Positions 29,550 through 39,121 are shown, counted from the first letter of the stretch. The stretch: DNA of 64,000 nt from Hymenobacter lapidiphilus (GCF_003417065.2 NZ_QVLT01000020.1:1-64000); one strand, 5' to 3'. Numbers and translations: made by a program. The notes: generated by a model not told the origin, from the sequence alone.

Positions 29550-29936
29550 CTAGTTCAGGCGGTAGGGTACGATGAGCGTAAACTCCGGAATTTCAACATC
29601 GAACTCGCTGCCGTCCATTATGCGCTCCATCTGATAGGTGCCCCGCATCTTGCCCACGCCCGATTTCAGGTTGCAGCCCGACACGTACTGGTGCGATTCG
29701 CCGGGTTCGAGTACCGGCTGCTGGCCTACCACGCCTTCGCCTTCTACCTCGCGCACCACACCGTTGGCATCCGAAATAAACCAGTGGCGGCGCAACAGCT
29801 TCACGGTATATTCGCTGTTGTTGCGAATATCAATTTTGTAGGCAAAAACGTAATGCTCCTGACCGGGGCTCGAATAGTCGGGCAGATAGTTGGTAGTAAC
29901 GCTGACGGTTACGCCCTGAGTGGTGGTCGTATTCAT
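29550..29936 (-). CDS. apaG: ApaG domain protein
   Basis: This 128-residue protein is a fibronectin III-like fold. It starts at MNTTTTQGVTVSVTTNYLP, and a longer frame upstream is not supported. Family motifs are YVFAYKIDIRNNSEYTVKLL, RRHWFISDANG, VVGQQPVLEPGESHQYVSG and TYQMERIMDGSEFDV. ApaG proteins have been linked to Co/Mg homeostasis and dinucleotide metabolism; the mechanism is unclear. It diverges from ung. Confidence 0.93.
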   Translation of the reverse strand: MNTTTTQGVTVSVTTNYLPDYSSPGQEHYVFAYKIDIRNNSEYTVKLLRRHWFISDANGVVREVEGEGVVGQQPVLEPGESHQYVSGCNLKSGVGKMRGTYQMERIMDGSEFDVEIPEFTLIVPYRLN

Positions 29937-30068
29937 AACAACGGAGTTCCAAAGGAGAAAAAAGCTAACAGCACGGACCCGGGTTTGGTTTACTTCCTTG
30001 CTTCTACGCAGTCCGGGCTGCCAATACCGTCTCAAACTAACACAAACTAACAAATAATACTGGTTCGT

Positions 30069-30734
30069 ATGTCGGTTAAGATTGAAGAAAGCTGGCGGCA
30101 GGTGCTGGCCCCCGAATTCGGCAAACCCTATTTCCAGCACCTGATTGCCTTTGTGAAGGGCGAATATGCCACGGCCGAAGTGTTTCCGCCCGGTCCCCAA
30201 ATTTTCCACGCCTTCGAGGCCTGTCCGTTTGATAAGCTGAAAGTGGTGATTCTGGGCCAGGACCCCTACCACGGCCGGGGGCAGGCCCACGGCCTGAGCT
30301 TCTCGGTGGCCGAGGGCATACGCACGCCACCTTCACTCCAAAACGTGTTCAAGGAACTAGCCACCGATTTGCCCGCTACGGCCCCGGCCCCCAACGGCAA
30401 CCTCGACCGGTGGGCCCAGCAGGGGGTCCTGTTGCTCAATGCCACGCTCACGGTGCGCGCCAAGGAGCCCGCCAGCCACCAGAAAAAAGGCTGGGAGCAG
30501 TTCACCGACGCCGTCATTCAAGCCATTTCCGACCAGAAGGAGCACGTCGTGTTCATCCTCTGGGGGGCCTCAGCCCTGAAAAAGGGCGAAGTCATTGATG
30601 CCCGCAAGCACCTCGTGCTCAAGGCCGCCCACCCTTCGCCCTACGCCGCCGACCGGGGCTTTTTCGGCAGCCGCCCCTTCAGCCAGACCAACGCCTACCT
30701 GGAACAGCACGGCCAGCAGCCCATCCAGTGGTAA
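30069..30734 (+). CDS. ung: uracil-DNA glycosylase, family 1
   Basis: This 221-residue enzyme removes uracil from DNA in base-excision repair. The catalytic motif VVILGQDPYHGRGQAHGLSF contains Asp65. The histidine loop reads AAHPSPYAADRGFFGSRPF. LLLNATLTV and HVVFILWGASALKKG are also conserved. Length and motif order are normal. Confidence 0.97.
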   Translation: MSVKIEESWRQVLAPEFGKPYFQHLIAFVKGEYATAEVFPPGPQIFHAFEACPFDKLKVVILGQDPYHGRGQAHGLSFSVAEGIRTPPSLQNVFKELATDLPATAPAPNGNLDRWAQQGVLLLNATLTVRAKEPASHQKKGWEQFTDAVIQAISDQKEHVVFILWGASALKKGEVIDARKHLVLKAAHPSPYAADRGFFGSRPFSQTNAYLEQHGQQPIQW

Positions 30735-30804
30735 ATCACAGAGGTTGCAGACGAAAAAAATGCCGTTCGGTGGCGAATTAGTGCTGATTTCAGCGGCTAA
30801 CCGA

Positions 30805-30842
30805 AATACAAAAGCACCCGGATAGGGTGGCTTTTGTGTTTT
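30805..30842. terminator. terminator between ung and lepB
   Basis: ATACAAAAGCACCC pairs with GGGTGGCTTTTGTGT with one mismatch, followed by TTTTC. A second partial copy in the region (GAGGTTGCAGACG near 30742) is unpaired. Confidence 0.6.
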
Positions 30843-30912
30843 CTCATCAGACGTAAGAAGGCGAGCTAATCTGCCACTGAACGGCTTCCTTATCATCTGC
30901 AGCATCTGTGAC

Positions 30913-32124
30913 TTAATGGACCAAATTGAACAGTCGGTTCCAGCGGATTTTGCTCAGGAAGCTGCCGTAGGGGTCAACTGACATCCAGATGAGCACGGCC
31001 TTACCCACGATGTGGTCTTCGGGGACGAAGCCCCAGAAGCGCGAATCGAGCGAGTTGTGGCGGTTGTCGCCCATCATGAAGTAGTAGTCCTGCTTGAAGG
31101 TGTAGCTCGTGAGCGGCTGGCCGTTCTGCAGAATCCGGCCCGTCCCATCGACGGTGATGCCCTCGTTGTGCTCGTAGCGGGTAATTATTTTCAAGTACTG
31201 GGGTGTGTTCTGGGCCGTCAGCTGCACGGTCTGGCCTTTCTTCGGAATCTGCAGGGGGCCGTAGTTGTCCTTGTTCCAGCCTGGGTAGGGTGAGGTTGGC
31301 AGGGCCTGGCTGTAGGGGTAGTCGGGGTTGTTGGGGAACACCTCCTGGCCCTCGCGCTGGCCTACGGGTGTTTTCAACTCGATGATGCCCTTCACGTAGG
31401 GCTGCTGCTTGAAGTATTTATAGGACGCCGGGGTCATGCTGATGAGGTAGCCCGGGCCATACTCGGCGCTGTTTTCCTGATAGGGCAGGCCGTCGGGCGT
31501 GTTATACTCCACAATGCCCTGCTCCTTGAAGGCCGTCATCAGGTCGTCGTTGGCCTGGGGCACCTGCAGGTAGTAGCTGTTCTGCATCTCGGGGAAATTC
31601 GCGGCCGGCTTCCCATTAATATACACCTGACTCTGGCGTACTTCGAGCACGTCGCCGGCTACGGCCACGCACCGCTTGATGTAGTTGGTGCGCAGGTCGG
31701 CGGGGTGCTCGGCCTCGAAGGGCACATTGAACACCACCACGTCGTTGTTTTTTACTTCCGAGAAGCCCGGCAGCCGGTAGCTGGGCAACTGAATGGCTTC
31801 GGAGTAGCTTTTCAGGCTGGTACCCCAGATGGTTTGGTGCGTGAGGGGAACCTGCAGCGGGGTCTGGGGTGTGCGCGGGCCGTAGTGCAGCTTGCTCACG
31901 AACAGGTAGTCGCCCACCAGCAGCGTGTGCTCCATGCTGGGCGTTGGGATAGTGTAGGCCTCAAACGTGGCCCAGCGGATGAGGGTAGCCGCAATAACGG
32001 CGAACAGAATGGCGTCGCCCCACTCGCGAATCGGGCCCTTGCGCTTTTTGGGCACGGGCGCGCCCGCCGGCGCCGAGCCGGCCGGATTCTTTTCGAGGTA
32101 TTTCTCCCAGGATTGTACTGCCAT
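30913..32124 (-). CDS. lepB: signal peptidase I
   Basis: This 403-residue protease removes Sec signal peptides. One N-terminal transmembrane helix (~38-52) precedes catalytic Ser63 in YTIPTPSMEHTLLVGDYL. The general base is Lys150 in NYIKRCVAVAGD. Box E reads YFMMGDNRHNSLDSRFWG. A ~150-residue insertion between boxes D and E is typical of Bacteroidota LepB. It is the last gene of the minus-strand parA-parB-DUF5683-dapB-lepB cluster. Confidence 0.95.
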   Translation of the reverse strand: MAVQSWEKYLEKNPAGSAPAGAPVPKKRKGPIREWGDAILFAVIAATLIRWATFEAYTIPTPSMEHTLLVGDYLFVSKLHYGPRTPQTPLQVPLTHQTIWGTSLKSYSEAIQLPSYRLPGFSEVKNNDVVVFNVPFEAEHPADLRTNYIKRCVAVAGDVLEVRQSQVYINGKPAANFPEMQNSYYLQVPQANDDLMTAFKEQGIVEYNTPDGLPYQENSAEYGPGYLISMTPASYKYFKQQPYVKGIIELKTPVGQREGQEVFPNNPDYPYSQALPTSPYPGWNKDNYGPLQIPKKGQTVQLTAQNTPQYLKIITRYEHNEGITVDGTGRILQNGQPLTSYTFKQDYYFMMGDNRHNSLDSRFWGFVPEDHIVGKAVLIWMSVDPYGSFLSKIRWNRLFNLVH

Positions 32125-32281
32125 GATGCAAATAAGCCAGAAAAAGCGCGCTACCGGCCAAGGCCGGGCCGCTGCGGTTTAAACGATGGAAGATGCGAAA
32201 TAATGCGCGAACTGTGCAGAATGCCTGTCATTCTGATTGTTACTGACTTTGCAGGCAGTTTCGATGACAGGCCTTCCAGCC

Positions 32282-33001
32282 TCACAGCCCCAGCAAATCT
32301 TTCATGCCGAAAACGCCTTGGCGGCCGGGCAGCCATTCGGCCGCCAGCAGCGCGCCCTGCACGAACCCCTCGCGGGTGTGGGCCTCATGCTTGAGCTCAA
32401 TGGTATCGGCCGGGCAGGAGTAGGTGACGATGTGGGTGCCGATAACCGCGCCTTCGCGTTCCGAAAGCACGGCCAGCTCATGCGCCTCGCGGGTAGCCTC
32501 ATTGCGCCAAGTGGTTTTGCCGGGGAAGTGGCGCAGAATACCTTCGGCCACCGTCAAGGCCGTGCCGCTGGGCTGGTCGACCTTCTGGGTGTGGTGAATC
32601 TCGCGTACCTGCACGTCGTAGCCGCCGAACTGGTGCATTTTGGCGGCCATGTACTCGCTGAAGTGGAAAAACAGGTTCACGCCCACGCTGTAGTTGGAGG
32701 CGTAAAACAGCGGCGTACCGGTTTTCTGGCTCAGGGCGCGGGCCTCGCCGAAGTGGTGCAGCCAGCCCGTAGAGCCGCACACCACCGGCAGACCCTGCCG
32801 CAGGCAGGCTGCCACGTTGGCAAAGGCCGCGTCGGGGTGGGTGAATTCGATGGCCACGTCTACTTGGGCAGGCGTGAAATCGGTGATGCTTACCCCGGGC
32901 CGGCTGGGGTCGATGATGCCGGCAATCTGGTGGCCCCGCGCCCGGGCCTGGGCTTCGATGGCCCGGCCCATTTTGCCGTAGCCAATCAGGAGAATATTCA
33001 T
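32282..33001 (-). CDS. dapB: 4-hydroxy-tetrahydrodipicolinate reductase
   Basis: This 239-residue enzyme catalyses the NAD(P)H-dependent step of lysine and diaminopimelate synthesis. The nucleotide-binding motif MNILLIGYGKMGRAIE starts the protein. VCGSTGWL, FYASNYSVGVNLFFHFS and EIHHTQKVDQPSGTAL are active-site segments. It lies between the DUF5683 gene and lepB on the same strand. Confidence 0.96.
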   Translation of the reverse strand: MNILLIGYGKMGRAIEAQARARGHQIAGIIDPSRPGVSITDFTPAQVDVAIEFTHPDAAFANVAACLRQGLPVVCGSTGWLHHFGEARALSQKTGTPLFYASNYSVGVNLFFHFSEYMAAKMHQFGGYDVQVREIHHTQKVDQPSGTALTVAEGILRHFPGKTTWRNEATREAHELAVLSEREGAVIGTHIVTYSCPADTIELKHEAHTREGFVQGALLAAEWLPGRQGVFGMKDLLGL

Positions 33002-33088
33002 GTGAAAAAAGCTGGAAGTCAGAAGCTAGTAGATAACCGGGTGAGGGTGGTGATAAATTGATGGGGTGCCTTTGTTGTTTTTATCCCG

Positions 33089-33730
33089 CTACTTCATGTA
33101 GAGGGTAAGGGCCAGGCCGGCGCGCGGAGCCTGGCCCGGGCTGGGCAGTAAGGCCGGGTCGAGGCGCAGGCTCAGGTCGTCGCTGACATCGAAGTTGCGC
33201 AGGTGGGCATCCACCAGCGCATCGAGAATGGTGATCCCGTACACGACGGCCGTGTAGGCGATAAACGTGTCGCGGTTGCGGCGGTAGAAATTGACGCCCC
33301 GCTGCACGTTGGCCGCACTCGTTTCCTGGCTCACCCGTTCGCCATCCAGCTTGCTGATGTCCATATTGGGGTTGGCAATCAGCTGGTTTTTGCCATCTGC
33401 GTACTCCCGGTAGCGAGTCTGGTAGAAGAACAGGCCGTAGCCTACGCCGCCCAGGCCGCCATATACCAGGGGCAGCTTCCAGTAGCGGTGGTTGTATACC
33501 TGGCCCGCGCCGGGCAGCATCAGCGCCAGCAGCGCCGCTTTCTGGGGCCGCGTAACCCGCATGCCCAACAGCCGCTCGGTGCGCCTCGTCGAATCGATGG
33601 CCGCCGGCTGCGAGGCTACCCGCACCGAGTCGGTTCCGGCCGTAACGACCTGCGCCGAGGCTGCCGACGGCCACAGCGCGGCCAGCGGCAAACCCAGAGC
33701 AAAAAGCAGAGAAAAATGGGAACGACGCAT
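33089..33730 (-). CDS. DUF5683 exported protein
   Basis: This 213-residue protein has a signal peptide (MRRSHFSLLFALGLPLAAL, then SAASA). The DUF5683 core is KAALLALMLPGAGQVYNHRYW, given here as ALLALMLPGAGQVYNHRYW, and KLPLVYGGLGGVGYGLFFY. Two membrane segments follow, and IAYTAVVYGITILDALVDAHL is also conserved. The function is unknown, but the position between parB and dapB is conserved in Bacteroidota as I know them. Confidence 0.9.
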   Translation of the reverse strand: MRRSHFSLLFALGLPLAALWPSAASAQVVTAGTDSVRVASQPAAIDSTRRTERLLGMRVTRPQKAALLALMLPGAGQVYNHRYWKLPLVYGGLGGVGYGLFFYQTRYREYADGKNQLIANPNMDISKLDGERVSQETSAANVQRGVNFYRRNRDTFIAYTAVVYGITILDALVDAHLRNFDVSDDLSLRLDPALLPSPGQAPRAGLALTLYMK

Positions 33731-33838
33731 ACGAACGGAGCAGGAAACGGGCCACGCGGGCAGGTGGAAAACCGGGCCAATACCCGGCTTTCAGCCAACG
33801 CGCTACGCAGAGGCCTTGGTATAAAATGCCGGCCGCGG

Positions 33839-34783
33839 CTATGAGGGCTGCAGAATGTGCAAAATGCGCTGCATGTCCTCCACCGAGTCGAAGGCTATCT
33901 TGATTTCACCCCGGCCCTGAGGCCCCGGCTTCACCATCACGCGGCTGCCAAAACGCTCCGAAAGGTGCCGCTCGGTCCGCTTGATTTCGGCCACCGGTAC
34001 CACCGGCTCTGGCGCGTTAGCCGTTTTTTTCTCGGTTTCGCTGCCCGAGCCGCCGCGCACCAGCTGCTCTACCTTGCGCACCGACAGCTCTTCGGCCACA
34101 ATGCGGCGGAACAGGGCCAACTGCTGGTCCATGCTCTCGATGCTGATGAGGGCGCGGGCGTGGCCCATGCTGATAACCGTGTCGCGCAGGCCGATCTGAA
34201 TATCGGGCGGCAGCTTGAGCAGGCGCAGGTAGTTGGTCACGGTCGAGCGGTTTTTGCCCACCCGGTCGCCCAGCTCCTCCTGCTTGAGGTTGCACTCGCT
34301 CACCAGACGCTGGTAGCTGAGGGCAATTTCGATGGCGTTGAGATTCTCGCGCTGAATGTTCTCAATCAGGGCCATTTCCAGCATCTGCTGGTCGTCGGCC
34401 TTGCGGATGTAGGCCGGAATGGCATCGAGGCCGGCTAGCTTGGAAGCCTGCAGGCGCCGCTCGCCCGAAATGAGCTGGTAGGAGTTGGTGCCGGTCTGGC
34501 GCAGCGTAACGGGCTGGATGATACCCTGCACGCGGATGCTTTCGGCCAGCTCGCGCAGTGCGTCCTGGTCGAAGTGGGTGCGGGGCTGATAGGGATTGGC
34601 CTGGATCTGGCCCACCGGAATCAGGCCCACCGAGTTGACGGGGTGGGGCACCAGGCCGCCCATTCGCTCGCTTTTCTTCTCGTAGCTGCCCTCAATCAGG
34701 GCGTTCAGGCCGCGGCCCAGGCCACCTACCCGGCGCTTGGGAGTCGCGGGAAATGAGTTCTTCTCTTCGTTTTTTTCAGACAT
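33839..34783 (-). CDS. parB: chromosome partition protein ParB
   Basis: This 314-residue protein has an early GLGRGLNALIEG motif that contacts ParA. The CTPase/ParB N domain follows (IQANPYQPRTHFDQDALREL, SGERRLQASKLAGL). The central HTH region includes ALIENIQRENLNAIEIALSY and VGKNRSTVTNYLRLLKLP. The C-terminal dimer domain is after a short linker. It binds parS near the origin and loads the segregation machinery. parA is two genes upstream on the same strand. Confidence 0.95.
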   Translation of the reverse strand: MSEKNEEKNSFPATPKRRVGGLGRGLNALIEGSYEKKSERMGGLVPHPVNSVGLIPVGQIQANPYQPRTHFDQDALRELAESIRVQGIIQPVTLRQTGTNSYQLISGERRLQASKLAGLDAIPAYIRKADDQQMLEMALIENIQRENLNAIEIALSYQRLVSECNLKQEELGDRVGKNRSTVTNYLRLLKLPPDIQIGLRDTVISMGHARALISIESMDQQLALFRRIVAEELSVRKVEQLVRGGSGSETEKKTANAPEPVVPVAEIKRTERHLSERFGSRVMVKPGPQGRGEIKIAFDSVEDMQRILHILQPS

Positions 34784-35002
34784 ACCGGCAAGCCGCCCTC
34801 ACCCAATAGCACGGAGCAAAAGCGGGAGTCAAAAATACACAAACAAGCGGGATGCCGGGATAAAAATGTTCCACGCCGGCAGAAAAACCGTGAAACACGC
34901 GGCAATGAGCCACTTAGCCGGCGAAATTCGTTGGCTACCTACAGTTGAGGTTGCGGCTCCGAAAAGGAGAATAGCCCAGCCTATCAGCCGCGGCCCGCCA
35001 GG

Positions 35003-35419
35003 CTAGGGCTGCCGGAAAGGCAGGCGCTTAAAGCTGACGTTGCTCAGTAAATCCTTCTCGTACACGGCCAGGCAGTTGGTGCGGAACTCCGCCGCAAATG
35101 GCTCGGAGCCGGGTTTTAGCACCCGGGGCGCCGGGCGGGCGGCGGCGAAGAAATACACCTTGGTATTGCCGTACTTGGTGAACGGCATGTATTCGCCGTA
35201 CTGCTGCATTTCGGCCCAGCGGGCGGTATCGGCTACCGTTACGGCGTAAATGCGCTGCACCGGACCGGTGTTGTTCTCGTTGCGGTAAAGCGCTACTTCC
35301 GTGAAGCCACCATCCAGATCCTGGGGGCCGGGCTGGGTCAGGGCATCAAACACGAACCACAGTAGCAACGCCACCGCGGCCGCACCTAGCAGGTATTTCG
35401 CACGCGGCTGCGTTTTCAT
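35003..35419 (-). CDS. small single-pass membrane protein of unknown function
   Basis: This 138-residue protein begins with a basic N-terminus and a transmembrane helix (~8-26, YLLGAAAVALLLWFVFDAL). A soluble domain follows (GGFTEVALYRNENNTGPVQR, YGNTKVYFFAA). It sits between parA and parB, which are usually adjacent. A perfect 20-bp-arm palindrome lies just upstream, so the gap may have been opened by insertion. I do not recognise the family. Confidence 0.7.
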   Translation of the reverse strand: MKTQPRAKYLLGAAAVALLLWFVFDALTQPGPQDLDGGFTEVALYRNENNTGPVQRIYAVTVADTARWAEMQQYGEYMPFTKYGNTKVYFFAAARPAPRVLKPGSEPFAAEFRTNCLAVYEKDLLSNVSFKRLPFRQP

Positions 35420-35446
35420 TAGGCTTACTGGTTTTCTAATTCATAA

Positions 35447-35491
35447 CGCGAGTTGTAGGGGCGGGGACAAGCCCCGCCCCTACAACTCGCG
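35447..35491. repeat. perfect GC-rich hairpin, 20-bp arms
   Basis: CGCGAGTTGTAGGGGCGGGG (35447-35466) is perfectly complementary to 35472-35491 around the loop ACAAG. It shares the core GTAGGGGCGGGG with the element at 63179. It lies between parA and the small membrane protein gene. Confidence 0.9.
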
Positions 35492-35515
35492 TGTTTCCTA
35501 ATCCCTTCAAAAACC

Positions 35516-36331
35516 TTACGCGGCGGCGTCTTCCGGCTCCTCGCTGCCGGTTCCGTTGATAAGCTCGATGTTCTTTTCCACTATTTCGCGGGCCAGGTTG
35601 AGGTAGCTAATGCTGCCCTTGCTCTCGGCGTCGTGCAGAATGACGGGGATGCCGAAGCTGGGCGACTCGCTCAGTTTCACGTTGCGCGGGATGATGGTAT
35701 CGAATACCAGCTGCTGGAAGTGCAGCTTCACCTCCTCGACCACTTGGTTGCTCAGGCGCAAACGCACGTCGTACATCGTGAGCAGGATGCCCTCGATTTC
35801 CAGGTCCTCATTCAGGCGGCTCTGAATAATTTTGACAGTGTTGAGCAGCTTGCCCAAGCCTTCGAGTGCGAAATACTCGCACTGCACCGGGATGATAACC
35901 GAGTGGGCAGCCGTGAGGGCATTCACCGTAATCAGGCCCAGCGAGGGCGAGCAGTCTATGATAATGAAGTCGTAGAGCTCGGCCAGCGGACGCAGGGCGT
36001 CCTTCATCTTTTCCTCCCGGTTGGGCAGGTTAATCATCTCCACTTCGGCGCCCACCAAATCGATGTGCGAGGGCATCAGGTCGAGGTGGGGCAGCACGTT
36101 GGTCTGCACAATGATGTCCTGGGCGTTGATGCCGTCCACCATGCACTCGTAGATGCTGTTCTGGATATCCTTGGGGTCGAAGCCCACGCCCGAGGTGGCG
36201 TTGGCCTGCGGATCGGCGTCAACGAGCAGGGTGCGGTACTCCAGCGCCGCTAAGGAGGCGGCGAGGTTGATGGAGGTAGTGGTTTTGCCCACGCCGCCTT
36301 TCTGATTGGCTACGGCAATGATTTTGCCCAT
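35516..36331 (-). CDS. parA: chromosome partition ATPase ParA/Soj
   Basis: This 271-residue ATPase has the deviant Walker [20 protein letters not shown] at ~8-26 and Walker [19 protein letters not shown]. The segments [16 protein letters not shown] and [20 protein letters not shown] are typical of chromosomal ParA/Soj. It drives origin segregation with ParB. The ParA type marks this part of the window as chromosomal, possibly close to the origin. Confidence 0.95.
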   Translation of the reverse strand: MGKIIAVANQKGGVGKTTTSINLAASLAALEYRTLLVDADPQANATSGVGFDPKDIQNSIYECMVDGINAQDIIVQTNVLPHLDLMPSHIDLVGAEVEMINLPNREEKMKDALRPLAELYDFIIIDCSPSLGLITVNALTAAHSVIIPVQCEYFALEGLGKLLNTVKIIQSRLNEDLEIEGILLTMYDVRLRLSNQVVEEVKLHFQQLVFDTIIPRNVKLSESPSFGIPVILHDAESKGSISYLNLAREIVEKNIELINGTGSEEPEDAAA

Positions 36332-36445
36332 GAGGTCGAAATAAAGCCGTTAGCTGATGGCTGCTAGCTGTTAGCTTAGTTCAGGTGGCGGCCAGGTTGG
36401 GGTAACGCCGTAAAGTGGCGTGGAAGCAAATCCCGGCCGGGAAGA

Positions 36446-36453
36446 TACCTTTG
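36446..36453 (+). promoter_or_regulatory. -7 element of the peptide-binding protein gene
   Basis: TACCTTTG matches TANNTTTG and lies 18 bp before the ATG at 36472. This excludes the in-frame ATG at 36415 as the start. Confidence 0.6.
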
Positions 36454-36471
36454 GCAAATATACACGGTTTC

Positions 36472-38220
36472 ATGGTTCCCCTGCTTCCAATTCTGCCCCG
36501 CGCCGCGGGATTTGTGCGTTTCCAACTGCTAAGGCCACAGCTGTCCGCGCGGCCACTGCAACGCCTGCCGCGGCTATTGGCAATGTTAATGCTCTTGGGT
36601 TTGGCCGCCTGCACCGATTCGGCCGCTCCCACCGACGAGCGGCGCGTGTTCCGCTACAACCAGCCCGAAAGCCTCACTTCGCTCGACCCGGCTTTCGCCC
36701 GCAACCAAGCCAACACCTGGGCCACCACCCAGCTCTACAACGGCTTAGTGGAGCTCGACGACAGCCTGCGCCCTGGTCCCAGCCTGGCCCGGCGCTACCG
36801 CATTTCGCCCGAAGGCACCACCTACACCTTCTGGCTCCGGCCCGAAGCCCGCTTCCACGACGCCGACGTATTCGCGGGCGGCAAAGGCCGCCGCGTAACG
36901 GCCCAGGATTTCGTGTACTCGTTTAAAAGGTTGCTAGACGGGGCCACGGCCAGTCCCGGCGGCTGGATTTTCCGGGGCAAGGTGCTGGAGCAGGACGGCG
37001 GCGAGCCGTCGGATACCTGCTTCGTGGCCGTGAATGACTCCACGCTGCGCATTCACCTGAAGGAGCCGTTCATCCCGTTTCTGGGCATACTGACGATGCC
37101 TTACGCCTACGTGGTGCCCCGCGAGGCGGTGCAGAAGTGGGGTAAGGATTTCCGGGCCCATCCGGTCGGCACCGGCCCGTTCCTGTTCAAGGAGTGGGAC
37201 GAGGGCAACGCCATCATCTACCACCGCAACCCCAACTACTGGAAGAAGGACGCCCAGGGCCGGCCGCTGCCCTACCTCGATGCGGTGCAGATTACGTTTA
37301 TCCAGGACCGAAAAACCGAGTTCCTGACCTTTATGCAGGGCAAGCTCGACTTTTTGAGCGGCATCCGCAGCGGCTCACGCGACCTGATAATGTACCCCGA
37401 CGGTACTGTGCGCGAGGATTTCCGGGGCAAGTTCCGGCTGCAGAAGGTGCCTTACCTGAACACCGAGTACATCGGCATGCAGCAGGACCTGACCAACCTG
37501 CGCGGCGACAACCTGGCAACCGGCCGCGCTTTGCAGGATAAGCGGGTGCGGCAGGCGCTCAACTACGCCCTCAACAAGCCCGAGTTGCTGGCTTACTTCC
37601 TCAACAACGTGGGCCGGCCGGGCAATTCAGGCTTCGTGCCGGCCTCGCTGCCCTCGTTCAGCGCCGCCAAAGTGCCGGGTTACACTTACCAGTTGGCCAA
37701 AGCGCGGCAGCTGCTGGCCGCAGCCGGCTACGGGCCGGGCAAGCCGCTACGCCTACGCCTCAACACGGTGGCCGAAACCAAGGAGCTGTGCGAATACTAC
37801 CAAAAAAAGTGGGCCGAAGTGGGCGTGCTGGTCGAAATCGACGTGAACCAGGGCGCGGCCCACGGCGAAATGATTGACAACGGCCGCGCCGCCTTCTTCA
37901 CCCGCAGCTGGCTCGGCGACTACCCCGATGCCGAAAACTACCTGGCCCTGTTCTACAGCCCCAATTTCGCGCCCGCCGGCCCCAACAAAACCCATTTCAA
38001 AAGCGCCACCTACGACCGCCTCTACCAGCAGGCCAAGCTCGAACAGGACGACGCGAAACGCTACGCCCTCTACCAGGAAATGGACCGCATCATTGTGGCC
38101 GAATGCCCGGTTATCAGCGTGTATTACGATGAAGTGGTGCGCCTGACCCAGAACAATGTGCGCGGCCTCACGCCCAACCCCATGAACCAGCTGGTGCTGG
38201 AGCAGGTGAAGAAGGAATAG
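36472..38220 (+). CDS. oligopeptide ABC transporter substrate-binding lipoprotein (SBP_bac_5)
   Basis: This 582-residue protein starts just after the promoter element. The N-terminus is long and Arg-rich before a hydrophobic stretch and lipobox (MLMLLGLAAC). A start at the internal ATG 36583 would leave only nine residues before the Cys. SBP_bac_5 motifs are clear: TSLDPAFARNQANTWATTQL, LYNGLVELDDSLRPGPSLAR, FRAHPVGTGPFLFKEWDEGN and SWLGDYPDAENYLALFYSP. It should bind peptides in the periplasm. No permease genes are adjacent. Confidence 0.88.
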   Translation: MVPLLPILPRAAGFVRFQLLRPQLSARPLQRLPRLLAMLMLLGLAACTDSAAPTDERRVFRYNQPESLTSLDPAFARNQANTWATTQLYNGLVELDDSLRPGPSLARRYRISPEGTTYTFWLRPEARFHDADVFAGGKGRRVTAQDFVYSFKRLLDGATASPGGWIFRGKVLEQDGGEPSDTCFVAVNDSTLRIHLKEPFIPFLGILTMPYAYVVPREAVQKWGKDFRAHPVGTGPFLFKEWDEGNAIIYHRNPNYWKKDAQGRPLPYLDAVQITFIQDRKTEFLTFMQGKLDFLSGIRSGSRDLIMYPDGTVREDFRGKFRLQKVPYLNTEYIGMQQDLTNLRGDNLATGRALQDKRVRQALNYALNKPELLAYFLNNVGRPGNSGFVPASLPSFSAAKVPGYTYQLAKARQLLAAAGYGPGKPLRLRLNTVAETKELCEYYQKKWAEVGVLVEIDVNQGAAHGEMIDNGRAAFFTRSWLGDYPDAENYLALFYSPNFAPAGPNKTHFKSATYDRLYQQAKLEQDDAKRYALYQEMDRIIVAECPVISVYYDEVVRLTQNNVRGLTPNPMNQLVLEQVKKE

Positions 38221-38235
38221 AGCTTTGAGCTTAGA

Positions 38236-38388
38236 TTTTAGAGCTTAGAACGTAGAGTCGGCTGTCATCCTGAACGAAGCGAAAGATCTTATCCTATTAG
38301 AACGACCGTAACAACGACTCGTTTAAACTGAAAAAAATCCTTCGCTCCGCTCAGGATGACAGCCGATTCTACGTTCTAAGCTCTAAAA
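38236..38388. repeat. intergenic palindromic element, nested type
   Basis: Outer arms TTTTAGAGCTTAGAACGTAG and their complement enclose an inner GTCATCCTGA/TCAGGATGAC element. One palindrome appears to sit inside another. It separates two convergent genes. Confidence 0.8.
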
Positions 38389-38401
38389 CCTAAGCTCTAA
38401 A

Positions 38402-39121
38402 TCAAGGGTTCGTGCTCCACATGCTGGCTTCCTTGATGAAGATGCGGCGGTTGAGGCGCAGCTGGCTGATGACGATTTCGGCCAGGTCTTCGGGCTGCAT
38501 CACCTTTTCGGGGTCGCCGTCGGTGAGGCCGTTGGTGGTGGCCAGCTCGGTGGCTACGGTGCTGGGCGTGAGGGCCGACACGCGGATGTTCTGCTTGCGC
38601 ACTTCTTGCATCAGTGCCTCGGTGAGGCCCATCATACCGAATTTGGAGGCGCTGTAGGCGCTGGAGCCCGCCGAGGCCCGCAGGCCCGAGGTGGAGGCCA
38701 CGTTGATAATGTCGCCGGACTGGCGCTGCTGCATCTGGGGCAGCACGGCGCGCGTCACGTAGTAGGTGCCCAGCAGGTTTACCTGGATGATGTGCTCCCA
38801 GTCGGCGGGCTCCATGTCCATGAACTTGCCGAAAGTGCCGATGCCGGCGTTGTTGATGAGGATGTCGATGCTGCCAAGCTGCTCTAGGGCCTGGGCTACG
38901 GCGGCATCTACGGCGGCGCGGTCGGCCACATCGGCGGTTACGACCACGGCGGCCTGGCCACCGGCGGCTTCTATTTCCTGGGCTACGGCTTGCAGATCAG
39001 TTTCGGTGCGGGCCAGCAGGGCCACGCGCACGCCTTGTTCGGCCAGGGCCAGCGCAATAGCGCGGCCGATGCCTTTGCCCGCGCCCGTTACGAGGGCCGT
39101 CTTGCCGGTTAAGTCTTCCAT
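38402..39121 (-). CDS. SDR-family oxidoreductase, FabG-like
   Basis: This 239-residue protein starts at [19 protein letters not shown]. The TGxxxGIG cofactor motif, [10 protein letters not shown], catalytic Ser in [10 protein letters not shown] and Tyr-Lys in [11 protein letters not shown] are all present. It is a classical short-chain dehydrogenase related to 3-oxoacyl-ACP reductase. The substrate cannot be set. It is divergent from menF and not in a fatty-acid operon. Confidence 0.9.
   Translation of the reverse strand: MEDLTGKTALVTGAGKGIGRAIALALAEQGVRVALLARTETDLQAVAQEIEAAGGQAAVVVTADVADRAAVDAAVAQALEQLGSIDILINNAGIGTFGKFMDMEPADWEHIIQVNLLGTYYVTRAVLPQMQQRQSGDIINVASTSGLRASAGSSAYSASKFGMMGLTEALMQEVRKQNIRVSALTPSTVATELATTNGLTDGDPEKVMQPEDLAEIVISQLRLNRRIFIKEASMWSTNP

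Noticed and set aside
32223..32273. Possible short palindromic element between dapB and lepB (TGCCTGTCAT and ATGACAGGC)
   Set aside because: Only about nine bases pair and the usual inner arms are missing, so I did not list it as a family member.
34867..34897. parS-like half sites TGTTCCACG and CGTGAAACA upstream of parB
   Set aside because: The half sites are 13 bp apart instead of adjacent, and one has a mismatch. A true parS of 16 bp was not found in the window.
36415..36471. Upstream ATG of the peptide-binding protein
   Set aside because: The -7 promoter element TACCTTTG at 36446 lies inside this stretch, so the ATG at 36415 would not be transcribed from it.
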